Assembly: GCF_030408775.1 (NCBI RefSeq) | Contig: NZ_CP047210.1 | Span: 558,001 to 622,000, forward strand | Reading direction: 5' to 3' | Source: Corynebacterium fournieri | GTDB taxonomy: Bacteria; Actinomycetota; Actinomycetes; Mycobacteriales; Mycobacteriaceae | Length of the DNA: 64,000 nucleotides | Shown: positions 47,378 through 56,703 of the stretch, piece after piece | How the letters are laid out: each line of letters starts with the position of its first letter | Position numbering within the stretch: position 1 is the first letter of the stretch | Program-made: the position numbers and the translations under genes | Notes under the pieces: generated by a model | Told to the model about the DNA's origin: nothing | Seen by the model: only the letters and a program-made list of their open reading frames with translations | The model's database searches: none

Positions 47378-48280
47378 GTGAACTGGGAGTTTATTTTCCG
47401 CGAGGGTGTCAAAGGCCTCGGCCGTAACCTCACCATGACCATCGCGCTGATCATCACCACCGCACTGTCGCTGGTGCTGGTGGGTACCGGCGTGCTTATT
47501 TCCAAGGCCACCACGCAGACGAAGGACCTGTACTTGGACCGCGTCGAGGTGATGGTGGAGTTGGACGAGGATATCTCCGCGAACGACACGGACTGCTCGT
47601 CCGAGCGCTGCAGGCAGGTGCGCGACACCTTGCAGGCCGACGACCGCGTGGAGCAGGTGACCTTCCGCTCCCGTGAGCAGTCCTACGAGCGCTTCAAGGA
47701 GCTGTTCCAGGAATCCGAGCCGGAGCTGGTGCGTGAAACCGGCCCGGAGGCGCTGCCGGCGGCGCTGCACGTGCGGCTGGCGGACCCGACGGATACCGCG
47801 CCGCTGGACAAGATCCGAGACATGGATCAGGTGGCGGTCATCTCCGACCAGGCGGACACGGTGCGCTCCGCCGCAGGTACGCTGAATACCTTCCGCAATG
47901 TGGCCTTCGCGGTGGCCGCGGCGCAGGCGCTGGCGGCGGTGTTCCTCATCGCCAACATGGTGCAGCTGGCCGCGTACAACCGCCGTGAGCAGATCGGCAT
48001 CATGCGCATGGTGGGCGCCTCGCGCTGGTTTACCCAGGCGCCGTTCGTGCTGGAGGCAGTGCTGAGCGTGCTTGTCGGCGCGGTGCTGGCCACCATCGGG
48101 GTGTGGGCCGGCAAGCAGTTTGTCGTGGACCCGCTGCTGGGGGATCTCTACGCCAACCAGCTCATCGCGCGTGTGCCGGACGGCACCGTGTGGGCGGTCA
48201 TGCCGTTGGTGGGCGTGGTGGCCATGGTGCTCGGCGGCCTTGCCGCGCAGGTGGCGCTTCGCTCCTACGTGCGCAAGTAG
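47378..48280 (+). CDS. ftsX: Cell division membrane protein FtsX
   Basis: A 300-residue protein with the FtsX topology: an N-terminal helix ([20 protein letters not shown]), a ~130-residue extracellular domain, and three C-terminal helices (about 170-195, 220-240, 270-290). The [15 protein letters not shown] segment is typical of the extracellular domain. A pair of cysteines ([10 protein letters not shown]) lies in this domain. GTG 47378 is preceded by GAGGAGG. It forms the complex with FtsE. Confidence 0.95.
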   Translation: MNWEFIFREGVKGLGRNLTMTIALIITTALSLVLVGTGVLISKATTQTKDLYLDRVEVMVELDEDISANDTDCSSERCRQVRDTLQADDRVEQVTFRSREQSYERFKELFQESEPELVRETGPEALPAALHVRLADPTDTAPLDKIRDMDQVAVISDQADTVRSAAGTLNTFRNVAFAVAAAQALAAVFLIANMVQLAAYNRREQIGIMRMVGASRWFTQAPFVLEAVLSVLVGAVLATIGVWAGKQFVVDPLLGDLYANQLIARVPDGTVWAVMPLVGVVAMVLGGLAAQVALRSYVRK

Positions 48281-48296
48281 TAGACTCGAGCCCCTT

Positions 48297-48794
48297 ATGT
48301 CCAAGAAGAACAAGAAGACGAAGCTTTCAAACACCGGTGTCCTCGCGACGAACCGGAAGGCTCGCCACGACTACAACATCTTGGACACTTGGGAGTGCGG
48401 CCTGGTGCTGCAGGGCACCGAGATCAAGGCGCTGCGCGAGGGCAAGGTTTCGCTGGTGGAGGCGTTTGCCACCATCGACAATGGCGAGGTCTGGCTGCGC
48501 AACATGCACATCCCTGAGTACTCGCGCGGCCACTGGACCAACCACCCGCCGCGCCGCACCCGCAAGCTGCTGCTGCACCGCCGCGAGATCGACTCGTTGG
48601 AAGGCAAGGTCCGCGACGGCAACCGCACCTTGATCCCGCTGTCGCTCTACCTCAAGGACGGCCGCGCGAAGGTTGAGCTGGGCCTTGCGCAAGGTAAGCA
48701 GGATTACGACAAGCGCCGCGCCATCAAGCGCCGCACCGAGGACCGCGAAATCACGCGCGAGCTGGGCCGCAAGCTCAAGGGCATCAAGGCTTAA
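48297..48794 (+). CDS. smpB: SsrA-binding protein SmpB
   Basis: A 165-residue OB-fold protein that carries tmRNA to stalled ribosomes. Family landmarks: [60 protein letters not shown] and the basic C-terminal tail [20 protein letters not shown]. Its RNA partner ssrA lies about 740 bp downstream. TAGACT (48281-48286) makes a very short leader. Confidence 0.97.
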   Translation: MSKKNKKTKLSNTGVLATNRKARHDYNILDTWECGLVLQGTEIKALREGKVSLVEAFATIDNGEVWLRNMHIPEYSRGHWTNHPPRRTRKLLLHRREIDSLEGKVRDGNRTLIPLSLYLKDGRAKVELGLAQGKQDYDKRRAIKRRTEDREITRELGRKLKGIKA

Positions 48795-48821
48795 GCTCCG
48801 GTTTCGCTACGGTTGGTGCCT

Positions 48822-49472
48822 ATGAAGAAGGCATTGATTACCGGAGCATCCCGCGGCATCGGCCGCGCCGTCGCCCAGGAGCTGGGCAGCGACCACCACA
48901 TTTACGCGGGCGCGTCGAAGGACGCTTCCGACATCGTGGCTGCGCTGCCGAGCGCCGAGCCGTTTGAGGCGGACCTCACCGACACCGACGCGATCTTGAA
49001 GGCCGCGAGCGAGATCGAGGAGCTGGACGTCCTCGTGCTCGCCGCGGGCGTGATGGAGGGCGGGCCGCTCGACGAGCTCACGGACGACAAGTGGCGCGAG
49101 ATCATGGAGGTCAATCTCTTCGCGCCCGTCACCCTGACCCGCGCGTTGCTGCCTGCTTTGCGACGTTCCTCCGGCCTCATCATCGCCATCAACTCGGGCG
49201 CCGGATTCCACGGCATGGCAGAAAACTCTGCCTACTGCGCGTCCAAGTTCGCCCTGCGCGGGTTCACCGAGTCTCTGGCGCAGGAAGAAGCAGGCAAGGT
49301 GCGCGTGACCTCCCTGCACCCGGGCCGCACCGACACCGACATGCTCGCCGGCGATGACGGCATGCCCAAGATGGGCGCCGACGAGGTGGCCAAGGCCGCG
49401 CGCCTGGCCGTGGACGCCGGCCCGGACGCTGTGGTGGAGTTCCTCCGGGTGCGTCCGGCGTTGACGTCGTAA
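48822..49472 (+). CDS. Short-chain dehydrogenase/reductase
   Basis: A 216-residue SDR. The cofactor loop ALITGASRGIGRAVAQEL, the NAG-like turn LAAGVMEGG, the Ser in AINSGAGFHGMAE and the catalytic YxxxK in NSAYCASKFALRGF are present. ATG 48822 is preferred over the in-frame ATG 48813 because homology starts at KKALITG. Lies between smpB and ssrA. Substrate unknown. Confidence 0.9.
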   Translation: MKKALITGASRGIGRAVAQELGSDHHIYAGASKDASDIVAALPSAEPFEADLTDTDAILKAASEIEELDVLVLAAGVMEGGPLDELTDDKWREIMEVNLFAPVTLTRALLPALRRSSGLIIAINSGAGFHGMAENSAYCASKFALRGFTESLAQEEAGKVRVTSLHPGRTDTDMLAGDDGMPKMGADEVAKAARLAVDAGPDAVVEFLRVRPALTS

Positions 49473-49536
49473 AGCCTCTTGTGCTTCTCGGGCGCGTGCG
49501 CTAAAATTCCTTCTCCTACGTTTCTTCGTAGTTGAA

Positions 49537-49925
49537 GGGGTCGATTCTGGTTTCGACTTCATCTACTAAGCCAGGGGAAGCGTGCCGGTGCAGGCAGGAG
49601 ACCACCGTAAGCGTCGCTGTAACTAATAAACGCAGAGAAGAACTCTCAGCGTGACTACGCCCTCGCTGCCTAATTAGAAAGGTCCAGCGACCTGCGTGTC
49701 CGTCAGGCCGGGGATGTCCCCGACCCGGTACCTGGCGTCGACTTAGGGGACTTGCCTTCCGGCTCTGTCAGTGGGGCCTTGGAAGGGACACCTTTCACTG
49801 ACTGGGCCCGTCATTCGGACATGTTCGCCTGATCCGGAGGGCCGATGAGAGACAACGTGCGAACTGCGCACGGAGAAGCCCTGGCGCGGTGGTGAAGGAC
49901 CCGGGTTCAATTCCCGGCGGCTCCA
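49537..49925 (+). ncRNA. ssrA: Transfer-messenger RNA (tmRNA, ssrA)
   Basis: The 5' end GGGGTCGATTCTGGTTTCGA pairs with CGGCTCC at 49918-49924 in a tRNA-like acceptor arm; the T-arm is CCGGG-TTCAATT-CCCGG. The tag reading frame (49632-49673) encodes AEKNSQRDYALAA followed by TAA, a normal degradation tag ending in ALAA. Pseudoknot-forming GC-rich segments follow. The CCA end is not fully encoded. A strong terminator starts 13 nt later. Confidence 0.96.
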
Positions 49926-49937
49926 CCGAAATACAGG

Positions 49938-49970
49938 AAACCCGCTGGCCACAACACGGCCAGCGGGTTT
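49938..49970 (+). terminator. Terminator of ssrA
   Basis: AAACCCGCTGGCC / GGCCAGCGGGTTT, 13-bp stem, followed by CTTGTT. Confidence 0.92.
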
Positions 49971-49985
49971 CTTGTTGCACGGGGG

Positions 49986-51053
49986 CTAGTTGGCCGGGTA
50001 GCCGGTGACGGGGCCCTCGGTGTTCGGCTGCCAGCCCAGTGCGGGGGCCACGTGGGTGGCAAAGTTTTCCAGGAGCTTCACGTTGACGTCCACGCCCATG
50101 CCGGTGGGGATGGTGATCAGCAGCGTGTCCGCGGCCATGACAGCCGGGTCGGCCTTGAGCTGCTCGATGAGTTTGTCCGGCTCGGCGGCGTAGGTGCGGC
50201 CGAAGGTGGAAGCGCCAACGTCCGGCAGCACCCCGACCTGGTCGGAGCCGGAGGCCTGCATTCCGAAGCGCTGCATGTCGGCACCGTCGACGATGGGGAA
50301 AATGGAGCGGGAGACGGACACGCGCGGGGTCCAGTCGTGGCCCGCTTCCTTCCAGGCAGCGCGGTAGCGGTTGATCTGGTCGACCTGGATCTCGCCGAGC
50401 GTTTCGGCGGTGGTCTCGGAGACCAGGGTGGAAGACATCAGGTTGAGTCCGTCCTGAGCGGTCTGCTCCGCCGAAGCGTGAGTTCCCGAGCCGTAGAAGA
50501 TGTGCTTGCGCAGTTCTGGTGCCATGGGGAAGACCGGCAGAGCGGAGCCGGGCTGGAACATGTTGGGGTACTGCCGGTCGAGGGGTGCGGCGGTGGCGAA
50601 GCCGTTGCCGTCGACCGCGGCCATAAAGGTGTCCAAGTGGGCGCGCGCCACGTCCGCGCCGTTGGGGGCCTCGCCCCTGTAGCCGAAAGCCTCCCAGCCG
50701 CGCTCGGCGACCTCGGGCGCGCCGCGCGAGACACCCAGAGCCACACGCCCGCCGGAGAGCTGGTACAGGGAGGCGGCCTCTTCGGCGAGGTAGAGGGGGT
50801 TTTCGTAGCGCATATCGATCACGCCGGTGCCCACCTCGATGTTCTTGGTGGTGGCGGCGACAGCGCCCAGCAGCGGCATCGGGGCGGAGGCCTGCGGCAC
50901 GAAGTGGTGGACGCGGAAGGACGCGTTGTTCACGCCGATCTCGTCGGCGGCCTGGGCGATCTCCAGGTGGATTTTGGCGATCTTCTCCGCGGACGGGCCG
51001 CGCTGGCCACCGAACGCGTAGTGCCCGAAACTTAAGAAACCGAATGCATTCAT
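49986..51053 (-). CDS. LLM-class (luciferase-like) flavin-dependent oxidoreductase
   Basis: A 355-residue TIM-barrel flavoenzyme starting MNAFGFLSFGHYAFGGQRGP. Luciferase-family elements: ASFRVHHFVPQASAPMPLLG (early strands), GTGVIDMRYENPLYLAEEAA, LSGGRVALGVSRGAPEVAER and LFYGSG-like IFYGSGTHASAEQTA. It probably uses FMNH2 or F420H2; corynebacteria lack a clear F420 pathway, so FMN is likelier. The 3' end faces the ssrA terminator. Substrate unknown. Confidence 0.88.
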   Translation of the reverse strand: MNAFGFLSFGHYAFGGQRGPSAEKIAKIHLEIAQAADEIGVNNASFRVHHFVPQASAPMPLLGAVAATTKNIEVGTGVIDMRYENPLYLAEEAASLYQLSGGRVALGVSRGAPEVAERGWEAFGYRGEAPNGADVARAHLDTFMAAVDGNGFATAAPLDRQYPNMFQPGSALPVFPMAPELRKHIFYGSGTHASAEQTAQDGLNLMSSTLVSETTAETLGEIQVDQINRYRAAWKEAGHDWTPRVSVSRSIFPIVDGADMQRFGMQASGSDQVGVLPDVGASTFGRTYAAEPDKLIEQLKADPAVMAADTLLITIPTGMGVDVNVKLLENFATHVAPALGWQPNTEGPVTGYPAN

Positions 51054-51280
51054 TGCTCAACACCCCTTTTGGTGACGTATCAACAAGTAGGGTAGTGCGT
51101 TGCCTGCAATTTGTCACGGATCGCGTCGGCTTGCGCGGCAAACCCTGAGCAAGAGCCCCAGAGCAAGGTCCAAATTAGCGCATTCTCAGGAGGGCTTCCT
51201 CAGGGTTTGTGGGGAGGTCGCAGGGATTTTTGCTCCGTTTCAAAACAGCGTCGAAGTAAATGGATTGAGTCTCCGGTGGC

Positions 51281-51657
51281 GTGAACCCCAAACTCAACAC
51301 CATCGCAGTACTCGCCGCCACGGCCTTCTTGGTTGTCGGCTGCAGCGGCGCGACCGAGGTGCAGCGCGGCCGATCAGAACGATCAAAAGCATCGGCGATA
51401 GCCCCGTGCAAAATGCGTTGTTTGTCACCCCGTCCGGCAACATCGGCTGCATGATGAACCTAGCGGACAAGCCGATGTTCGACTGCGGTGTGAAGTCCTT
51501 TATGGAAAGCGAGCAGTTTGGCAGCGGTGAGCTGGGGACACCGAGATGGATGATGGAAATCCTCGGCGGCTACCCGCGAGAGCAAACTGAGCCGCCGCTT
51601 TACGACGACTCCGTGTGGCCTGCTGGCAGCGAATCCGCCGAGGTCGTGCTCTTCTAG
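51281..51657 (+). pseudogene. Lipoprotein gene broken by a frameshift
   Basis: GTG 51281 opens a lipoprotein signal (VNPKLNTIAVLAATAFLVVG, lipobox LVVGC) that soon leaves its frame. A second frame carries the mature-looking end: KSIGDSPVQNALFVTPSGNI, then GCMMNLADKPMFDCGVKSFM and SESAEVVLF, ending at 51657. The frames differ by one base, with the switch between about 51,350 and 51,390. The TPSGNIGC motif is common in small secreted actinobacterial proteins. Either a decayed gene or a sequencing error. Confidence 0.7.
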
Positions 51658-51762
51658 GCCGTCCTAGCGCTCGCTGGCCGTTGGGTGAAAGGGGCATCCG
51701 GGGTACTTAAAAGCTTCGTGGCAACCGTTTCAAGCTGCTCGAGGCCGGGTAGGTTGGCCCCC

Positions 51763-52308
51763 ATGACCTCAAAGACTGTAAAGACGTTGTCCGCAGCAAC
51801 TGCTCTCGCCGCCCTCGCTGGCGGCTTTATCGGCGCAGGTAACGCCAACGCACAGATGTCTTCCAGCGGTCCCACCGACATTGAGGGCTGGACACAGATG
51901 GGCTGGTCTGCGTTTAGTGGCTCTGTCATTCACAAGGGCGGCAACTACGTGCTCCTGCGCGATCTGCCCGCGGACGCCAAGCCGCTCACCGGCGCCGACG
52001 CGAAGGCAGCCCTTGCGGGTCCGCTGACCGCGAAGGGTGACGGCACCATTAGCGTGAGCTTCGGTCAGGACGGCAAGCTGTCCTTCTACGACGGCTGCAA
52101 TGCCGGAAGCGCGCCCTACACGCTGGATGACGGCGGCACCGTGAAAGCCGGCAACCTCGCTGTCACCCAGCGCCTGTGCGACCCGTCGAAGATGAACAAA
52201 TCCGACGAGGTCAAGGCGATGTTGCAGGCGAAGCCGGCCGTGTACCGGATTGACAAGGACACCGTCGCGCTCGTCGCGCAGGGCAAGGCCCTGGAACTTT
52301 CGCGATAA
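51763..52308 (+). CDS. Secreted META-domain protein, paralogue 1
   Basis: A 181-residue protein with a signal peptide (MTSKTVKTLSAATALAALAG..., cleavage after ANA, about residue 30). The META (HslJ-like) signature is FYDGCNAGSAPYTLDDGGTV followed by LAVTQRLCDPS, with two conserved cysteines. TAGGTT (51750-51755) ends 7 nt before ATG: leaderless. A terminator follows at 52334. It belongs with the next gene to a tandem pair. Envelope or stress role suspected. Confidence 0.82.
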   Translation: MTSKTVKTLSAATALAALAGGFIGAGNANAQMSSSGPTDIEGWTQMGWSAFSGSVIHKGGNYVLLRDLPADAKPLTGADAKAALAGPLTAKGDGTISVSFGQDGKLSFYDGCNAGSAPYTLDDGGTVKAGNLAVTQRLCDPSKMNKSDEVKAMLQAKPAVYRIDKDTVALVAQGKALELSR

Positions 52309-52333
52309 CCTGGCAGCGCCTCCATCCGGCGCG

Positions 52334-52366
52334 AAACCCGCTGCTTCTCACGGGAGCAGCGGGTTT
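52334..52366 (+). terminator. Terminator
   Basis: AAACCCGCTGCT / AGCAGCGGGTTT, 12-bp stem, followed by GTGGTTTTC. Confidence 0.85.
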
Positions 52367-52490
52367 GTGGTTTTCGGGGGCAACCTTTGGACGTCGCAAA
52401 GCTTTGAGCTGATTCAACGTTGAATCGGAGTTGTGTTGGCGTTGCCTCAAGCCCCTTGAATCCCGGTTTTGGCTCGGTAGCGTGAGGGCC

Positions 52491-53078
52491 ATGGTTACTT
52501 CAACCAAGACCTTCAGAAAGTTGTCCACAGCGACCGCAGTCGTGGCCCTTGCGGGCGGCGTCCTCGGTGTCGGCGCGGCCGACGCTCAGGAGCGGTCTGA
52601 AGCACCCAGCATCGACCAGTTTGTGCAGATGAGCTCGAACTTGGTCCCCGGCTTCGGCGGAAATCCCGCCCCGGCACCGGAGAACCCGGCCGGCTCCGAC
52701 CTGATCCAGCTCATCCCTGAAAACGCCGACCACCTCACGGATGATCGTCTCGCCTCTGCGCTGGATACCTCGCTGCAGGCGAAGAAGAACAACAACATTA
52801 CCCTGGACTTCCGCGAGAACGGTGTGCTCCACTTCAACGACGGCTGCAACTCCGGCACCGCCAAGTACCAGATCGACAACACCGGCGCGCTGCACCTCAG
52901 CGACTTCACCGAGACCAAGATGGCGTGCGAGCCGGGCGCACAGAAGGACGCAGACGACCTGAAGATGGTCTTGCAGTCCAACCCGCAGCTGTTCCAGCTT
53001 GACGCGTCCACGCTGTTCCTTTCCGGCCAGGGCCACGGCATCGAGTTTCAGAAGATGCACGGTCGCGACTACCAGTAG
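52491..53078 (+). CDS. Secreted META-domain protein, paralogue 2
   Basis: A 195-residue protein with a signal peptide (MVTSTKTFRKLSTATAVVAL..., cleavage after ADA, about 32), a Pro/Asn-rich linker (GFGGNPAPAPENPAG) and a META-type core: LHFNDGCNSGTAKYQIDNTG with ETKMACEP. Order and cysteines match paralogue 1. TAGCGT (52478-52483) ends 7 nt before ATG, again leaderless. Closed by a terminator at 53109. Confidence 0.82.
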   Translation: MVTSTKTFRKLSTATAVVALAGGVLGVGAADAQERSEAPSIDQFVQMSSNLVPGFGGNPAPAPENPAGSDLIQLIPENADHLTDDRLASALDTSLQAKKNNNITLDFRENGVLHFNDGCNSGTAKYQIDNTGALHLSDFTETKMACEPGAQKDADDLKMVLQSNPQLFQLDASTLFLSGQGHGIEFQKMHGRDYQ

Positions 53079-53108
53079 CGCACTCGAGTAACGCGAGATA
53101 GATAACCG

Positions 53109-53142
53109 AAAGCCCCAGGTCGCAGACGCGGCCTGGGGCTTT
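53109..53142. terminator. Terminator shared by the META gene and pcaJ (convergent)
   Basis: AAAGCCCCAGG / CCTGGGGCTTT, 11-bp stem with A- and T-tracts on both sides, placed between convergent genes. Confidence 0.9.
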
Positions 53143-53158
53143 TAGTGGTGTGGGGGCC

Positions 53159-53797
53159 TTAGATGGCGACCTCGAACGGCGCCTCGGTGGCTTCGCGCAC
53201 GGACTCGACCGTCTCGCCCGGTGCGAGCTCAGTCAGGGTCAGACCCTGCTTCTCGTCCACGGTGAACACGGCGAGGTTGGTGATGATCTGGTTCACGCAC
53301 TTCGCGCCCGTCAGCGGCAGCCGGCACTCCGGCAGCACCTTCGAATCGCCCTTCTTGGTGGTGTGCTCCATGAGCAGGATGACCTTCTTCGCGCCGTGCA
53401 CGAGGTCCATCGCGCCGCCCATGCCCTTGACCATCTTGCCCGGGATCATCCAGTTGGCCAGGTCGCCGAACTGGGAGACCTCCATCGCCCCCAGCACCGC
53501 CACGTCGATGGCGCGGGAGCGGATCATGCCGAACGACGTGGACGAGCCGAAGAAGGACCCGCCCGGGGCCACAGTGATGGTTTCCTTGCCGGCGTTGATC
53601 AGCTCTGGGTCCACCGCGTCCTCGGTGGGGTAGGGGCCCACGCCCAAGATGCCGTTTTCGGAGTGGAGCACGACCTCAACGTCTTTGGGCAGGTAGCCCG
53701 GGATGAGGGTGGGTATGCCGATGCCCAAGTTGACGTACTGGCCGTTTTCCAGCTCTTGCGCGGCGCGTGCCGCCATCTCTTGCCTGCTCCAGGCCAT
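53159..53797 (-). CDS. pcaJ: 3-oxoadipate/3-oxoacid CoA-transferase, subunit B
   Basis: A 212-residue protein. The catalytic glutamate lies in [34 protein letters not shown] and [20 protein letters not shown] are family motifs. With subunit A it transfers CoA from succinyl-CoA to 3-oxoadipate (or acetoacetate). Its ATG overlaps the stop of subunit A by one base. The pcaR/pcaF neighbours support the 3-oxoadipate assignment, but a scoB role is not excluded. Confidence 0.88.
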   Translation of the reverse strand: MAWSRQEMAARAAQELENGQYVNLGIGIPTLIPGYLPKDVEVVLHSENGILGVGPYPTEDAVDPELINAGKETITVAPGGSFFGSSTSFGMIRSRAIDVAVLGAMEVSQFGDLANWMIPGKMVKGMGGAMDLVHGAKKVILLMEHTTKKGDSKVLPECRLPLTGAKCVNQIITNLAVFTVDEKQGLTLTELAPGETVESVREATEAPFEVAI

Positions 53798-54540
53798 TAC
53801 TCGCTCACCGTCCTAAATTCGATGCCGGTTTCCTGCGGGCCGACTTCCACCACGCGGTCAACGTAGATGCCGGGCAGGTTGACCTCGGCTGCGGGGATCT
53901 CGTCGACCACTTCCTCCGCCTGCACGACAGTGATTTTGCTGGCGACCGCCGCATCCGGGTTGAAGTTCTGCGCCGTCTTGGAAAACACGAGGTTGCCAAA
54001 GCGGTCTGCCTTGTGCGCGTGCACGAACGCGAAGTCCGGGGTGAGCGCTGTTTCCATAACGTACTGCTCGCCGTTGAATTCGCGCAGCTCCTTCGGGCGG
54101 GAGTATTCGGCGATGGTGCCGTCCGAGTTGTAGCGGGTGGGGATCTCGCCGGTGGCCAGCGGGGTGCCCACGCCGGCCTTGGTGTAGAACGCCGGGATGC
54201 CGGCGCCGCCTGCCCGCAGGCGCTCTGCCAGCGTGCCTTGCGGCGTGAACTCGACGGTGAGCTCGCCTTCCAGGTACTGGCGCGCGTACTCCTTGTTGGT
54301 GCCCAGGTAGGAGCCGATGGAGCGGGAGATCCGCTTGTCCGCCAGCAGCAGGCCCAGGCCGAAGCCGTCGGTGCCCAGGTTGTTGGAAATGATCGTGAGA
54401 TCGCCGGCGCCCTGGGCGCGAAGTGCGTCGATCAGCCTGGCGGGGATGCCCACCAGGCCGAAGCCGCCCACGGCGATGGAGGCGCCGTCGTGAATGTCGG
54501 CGACCGCCTCCTCCGCTGTAGAAACCACCTTGTTAATCAT
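53797..54540 (-). CDS. pcaI: 3-oxoadipate/3-oxoacid CoA-transferase, subunit A
   Basis: A 247-residue protein from ATG 54540 ([20 protein letters not shown]). The CoA-binding motif is [40 protein letters not shown] and [20 protein letters not shown] are typical of the alpha subunit. TACGAT on the minus strand (54552-54547) ends 6 nt before ATG, so the transcript is probably leaderless. Divergent from pcaR. Confidence 0.88.
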   Translation of the reverse strand: MINKVVSTAEEAVADIHDGASIAVGGFGLVGIPARLIDALRAQGAGDLTIISNNLGTDGFGLGLLLADKRISRSIGSYLGTNKEYARQYLEGELTVEFTPQGTLAERLRAGGAGIPAFYTKAGVGTPLATGEIPTRYNSDGTIAEYSRPKELREFNGEQYVMETALTPDFAFVHAHKADRFGNLVFSKTAQNFNPDAAVASKITVVQAEEVVDEIPAAEVNLPGIYVDRVVEVGPQETGIEFRTVSE

Positions 54541-54576
54541 GTGGGCATCGTAACTGTTGTGCGCTGACTGCACAAG

Positions 54577-54593
54577 GGTTCACAAAGCGAACC
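54577..54593. promoter_or_regulatory. Candidate PcaR operator in the pcaI-pcaR intergenic region
   Basis: GGTTC-ACAAAGC-GAACC, a 5-bp inverted repeat with a 7-bp centre, sits between the divergent -10 elements of pcaI (54547-54552) and pcaR (54603-54608). Confidence 0.5.
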
Positions 54594-54615
54594 TGTATCG
54601 GTTAGGATCACATAC

Positions 54616-55395
54616 ATGTCTGGCAGTGATGTGCAACTCGTTCAGAGCCTCTCCCGCGGGCTTGCGGTCATCCGTGCCTTCGACGGGCAGCGCCCCCGGC
54701 AGACTCTCGCCCAGGTCGCGGAGGCCACCGGTCTGCCGCGCGCCACGGCGCGCCGCTTCCTGCACACGCTTGTCGCCGAGGGGTACGCCGCCAGTGACGG
54801 CACCGTCTTCTGGCTCACCCCAAAGACCCTGGAGCTGGGGTATTCCTACCTGTCCAGCCTAGGGCTTCCCACCATCGCCCAGCCGCACCTCGACGCGCTG
54901 TCGCGCTCGCTCAACGAGTCGAGCTCGGTCACCGTCCTCGACGGTGCCGACGTGGTCTACGTCGCCCGCGCCGCGGCCAACCGCATCATGAGCGTCAACA
55001 TCACCATCGGCACGCGCTTTCCCGCCTACGCCACTGCGATGGGGCGTGTGCTGCTGGCGGGCCTTCCGCCCGGCGAGCTCGACTCATACCTCGCCGCCAC
55101 CACACTCGAGCCCATCACGCCTGAGACAGTGACCAGCGAGGACGCGTTCAGGCAGGTGCTTGACGACGTCCAAAGGCAGGGCTACTCCATCGTCGACCAA
55201 GAACTCGAGATGGGGCTTCGCTCAGTCGCGTGTCCCGTGCGCGACCGGTCCGGCGCGACCGTGGCGGCGGTGAACGTCTCGGCGCATGCCGGGGCGGTGG
55301 GGTGCCGGGAGGTCGTCGACAAGCTGCTGCCCCCGCTGCAGGCGACGGCGCGCGCCGTCGAGCGCGACCTGCAAACAACCAACCTCAAGGAGTGA
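54616..55395 (+). CDS. pcaR: IclR-family regulator of the beta-ketoadipate genes
   Basis: A 259-residue protein. N-terminal winged helix: LVQSLSRGLAVIRAFDGQRP and TLAQVAEATGLPRATARRFL. C-terminal IclR effector domain: VYVARAAANRIMSVNITIGT, RFPAYATAMGRVLLAGLPPG and AAVNVSAHAG. The group includes PcaR/PobR regulators (R-F-P-A/L-Y-x-T-S/A-M-G-R). TAGGAT (54603-54608) ends 7 nt before ATG. It reads into pcaF with a 2-nt gap. Confidence 0.88.
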   Translation: MSGSDVQLVQSLSRGLAVIRAFDGQRPRQTLAQVAEATGLPRATARRFLHTLVAEGYAASDGTVFWLTPKTLELGYSYLSSLGLPTIAQPHLDALSRSLNESSSVTVLDGADVVYVARAAANRIMSVNITIGTRFPAYATAMGRVLLAGLPPGELDSYLAATTLEPITPETVTSEDAFRQVLDDVQRQGYSIVDQELEMGLRSVACPVRDRSGATVAAVNVSAHAGAVGCREVVDKLLPPLQATARAVERDLQTTNLKE

Positions 55396-55397
55396 CA

Positions 55398-56618
55398 ATG
55401 AGTGACCCGAACGACATCGTGATCTGCAACCCCAAGCGCACCCCGGTGGGGCGCTACGGCGGCGCGTTCGTGGGCGTGCCGGTGCAGGAGCTGGCCGCCA
55501 CCGCGGTCAAAGCCGTGATCGAAGACGCTGGCATTGCCGGCGACGCGGTGGACGACATCATCCTCGGCCAGGCGTCGCCGAACGGTGCGGCACCCGCGCT
55601 GGGCAGGGTCGTCGCACTCGACGCTGAACTGGGGGTCAACGTCCCAGGCATGCAGCTGGATCGCCGCTGCGGCTCCGGCCTGCAGGCGGTGGCCACCGCG
55701 GCCGCACACGTCGCCTCGGGCGCGGCGGAACTGATCATCGCCGGCGGCGCGGAATCCATGTCCAACACCGAATACACCGTGGACGGCAAGGTCCGCTGGG
55801 GCGTCAAAGGCGGGACCATGGAGTTGAAGGATCGCCTGCAGGAAGGGCGCGAACAGGCCGGCGGCAAGCACCACCCGATCCCGGGCGGGATGATTGAAAC
55901 CGCCGAAAACTTGCGCGAGGAGTACTCCATCACCCGCGAGCGCCAGGACAAACTGGCGGTGGCCTCCCACACGCGCGCGGCCGCAGCGCAGGACGCCGGT
56001 GACTTCGACGCGGAGATCGTCCCGGTATCCGTCCCGCAGCGCAAGGGCGAGCCGGTAGTGGTGGACAAAGATGAGCACATCCGCCCCGGCACTACCGAGG
56101 AGTCCCTGGCCAAGCTGCGTCCGGTGATGGGCAAGGCGATGGACGGCGCCACCGTGACCGCTGGCAACGCCTCCGGACAGAACGACGGGGCGGCCGCGAT
56201 GATTGTCACTACCCGGGAAAAGGCGCAAGCGCTCGGCCTAGACCCGTACGCCGTGCTGCGCGGCTGGGCCATGGCCGGCGTGGCGCCGGAGACTATGGGT
56301 ATCGGTCCGGTGGATGCGACCCGGAAAGTGTTCGATCGGCTTGGCCTGACCTTCGACGACATCGACCTCATCGAGCTCAACGAGGCCTTTGCCGCGCAGG
56401 CGCTGGCCGTGCTTGACGCGTGGGGGATCTCTGAAGACGACCCTCGACTCAACCCAGTCGGCTCCGGTATCTCCCTGGGCCACCCGGTCGGCGCCACAGG
56501 TGCGCGCATGGTGGTCACTGCTGCGCATCGGATGCGTCGCACGGACGCGCAGCGCGCCTTGGTGACAATGTGTATTGGCGGTGGTCAGGGCCTTGCGGCG
56601 GTGATCGAGAAGGCGTAA
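55398..56618 (+). CDS. pcaF: Thiolase (beta-ketoadipyl-CoA thiolase type)
   Basis: A 406-residue thiolase. Catalytic residues: Cys91 in LDRRCGSGLQAV, His362 in SLGHPVGATGARM and Cys392 in TMCIGGGQGLAAVIE. NEAFAAQALAVLDAWG is conserved. AAGGAG precedes ATG 55398. Context (pcaR, pcaIJ) suggests 3-oxoadipyl-CoA thiolase, but acetyl-CoA acetyltransferase activity cannot be excluded. The next gene is an iron transporter; pcaD/C/B/H/G do not follow. Confidence 0.88.
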   Translation: MSDPNDIVICNPKRTPVGRYGGAFVGVPVQELAATAVKAVIEDAGIAGDAVDDIILGQASPNGAAPALGRVVALDAELGVNVPGMQLDRRCGSGLQAVATAAAHVASGAAELIIAGGAESMSNTEYTVDGKVRWGVKGGTMELKDRLQEGREQAGGKHHPIPGGMIETAENLREEYSITRERQDKLAVASHTRAAAAQDAGDFDAEIVPVSVPQRKGEPVVVDKDEHIRPGTTEESLAKLRPVMGKAMDGATVTAGNASGQNDGAAAMIVTTREKAQALGLDPYAVLRGWAMAGVAPETMGIGPVDATRKVFDRLGLTFDDIDLIELNEAFAAQALAVLDAWGISEDDPRLNPVGSGISLGHPVGATGARMVVTAAHRMRRTDAQRALVTMCIGGGQGLAAVIEKA

Positions 56619-56643
56619 GTCGGGGGCGGGATAGGCTCTCAAG

Positions 56644-56682
56644 TTTGGTTAGCCTAAGATGGGTCAGGTAACCCTAACCTGG
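56644..56682. promoter_or_regulatory. Two adjacent DtxR-like iron boxes
   Basis: Both 19-bp sites resemble the DtxR consensus TTAGGTTAGCCTAACCTAA. TTTGGTTAGCCTAAGATGG (56644-56662) matches 14 of 19, and TCAGGTAACCCTAACCTGG (56664-56682) matches 14 of 19. They start 20 bp apart, and the first contains the best -10 (TAAGAT). Iron-loaded DtxR should block the siderophore operon. Confidence 0.7.
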
Positions 56683-56703
56683 ACTATAGAAAGGAGGACG
56701 ACC

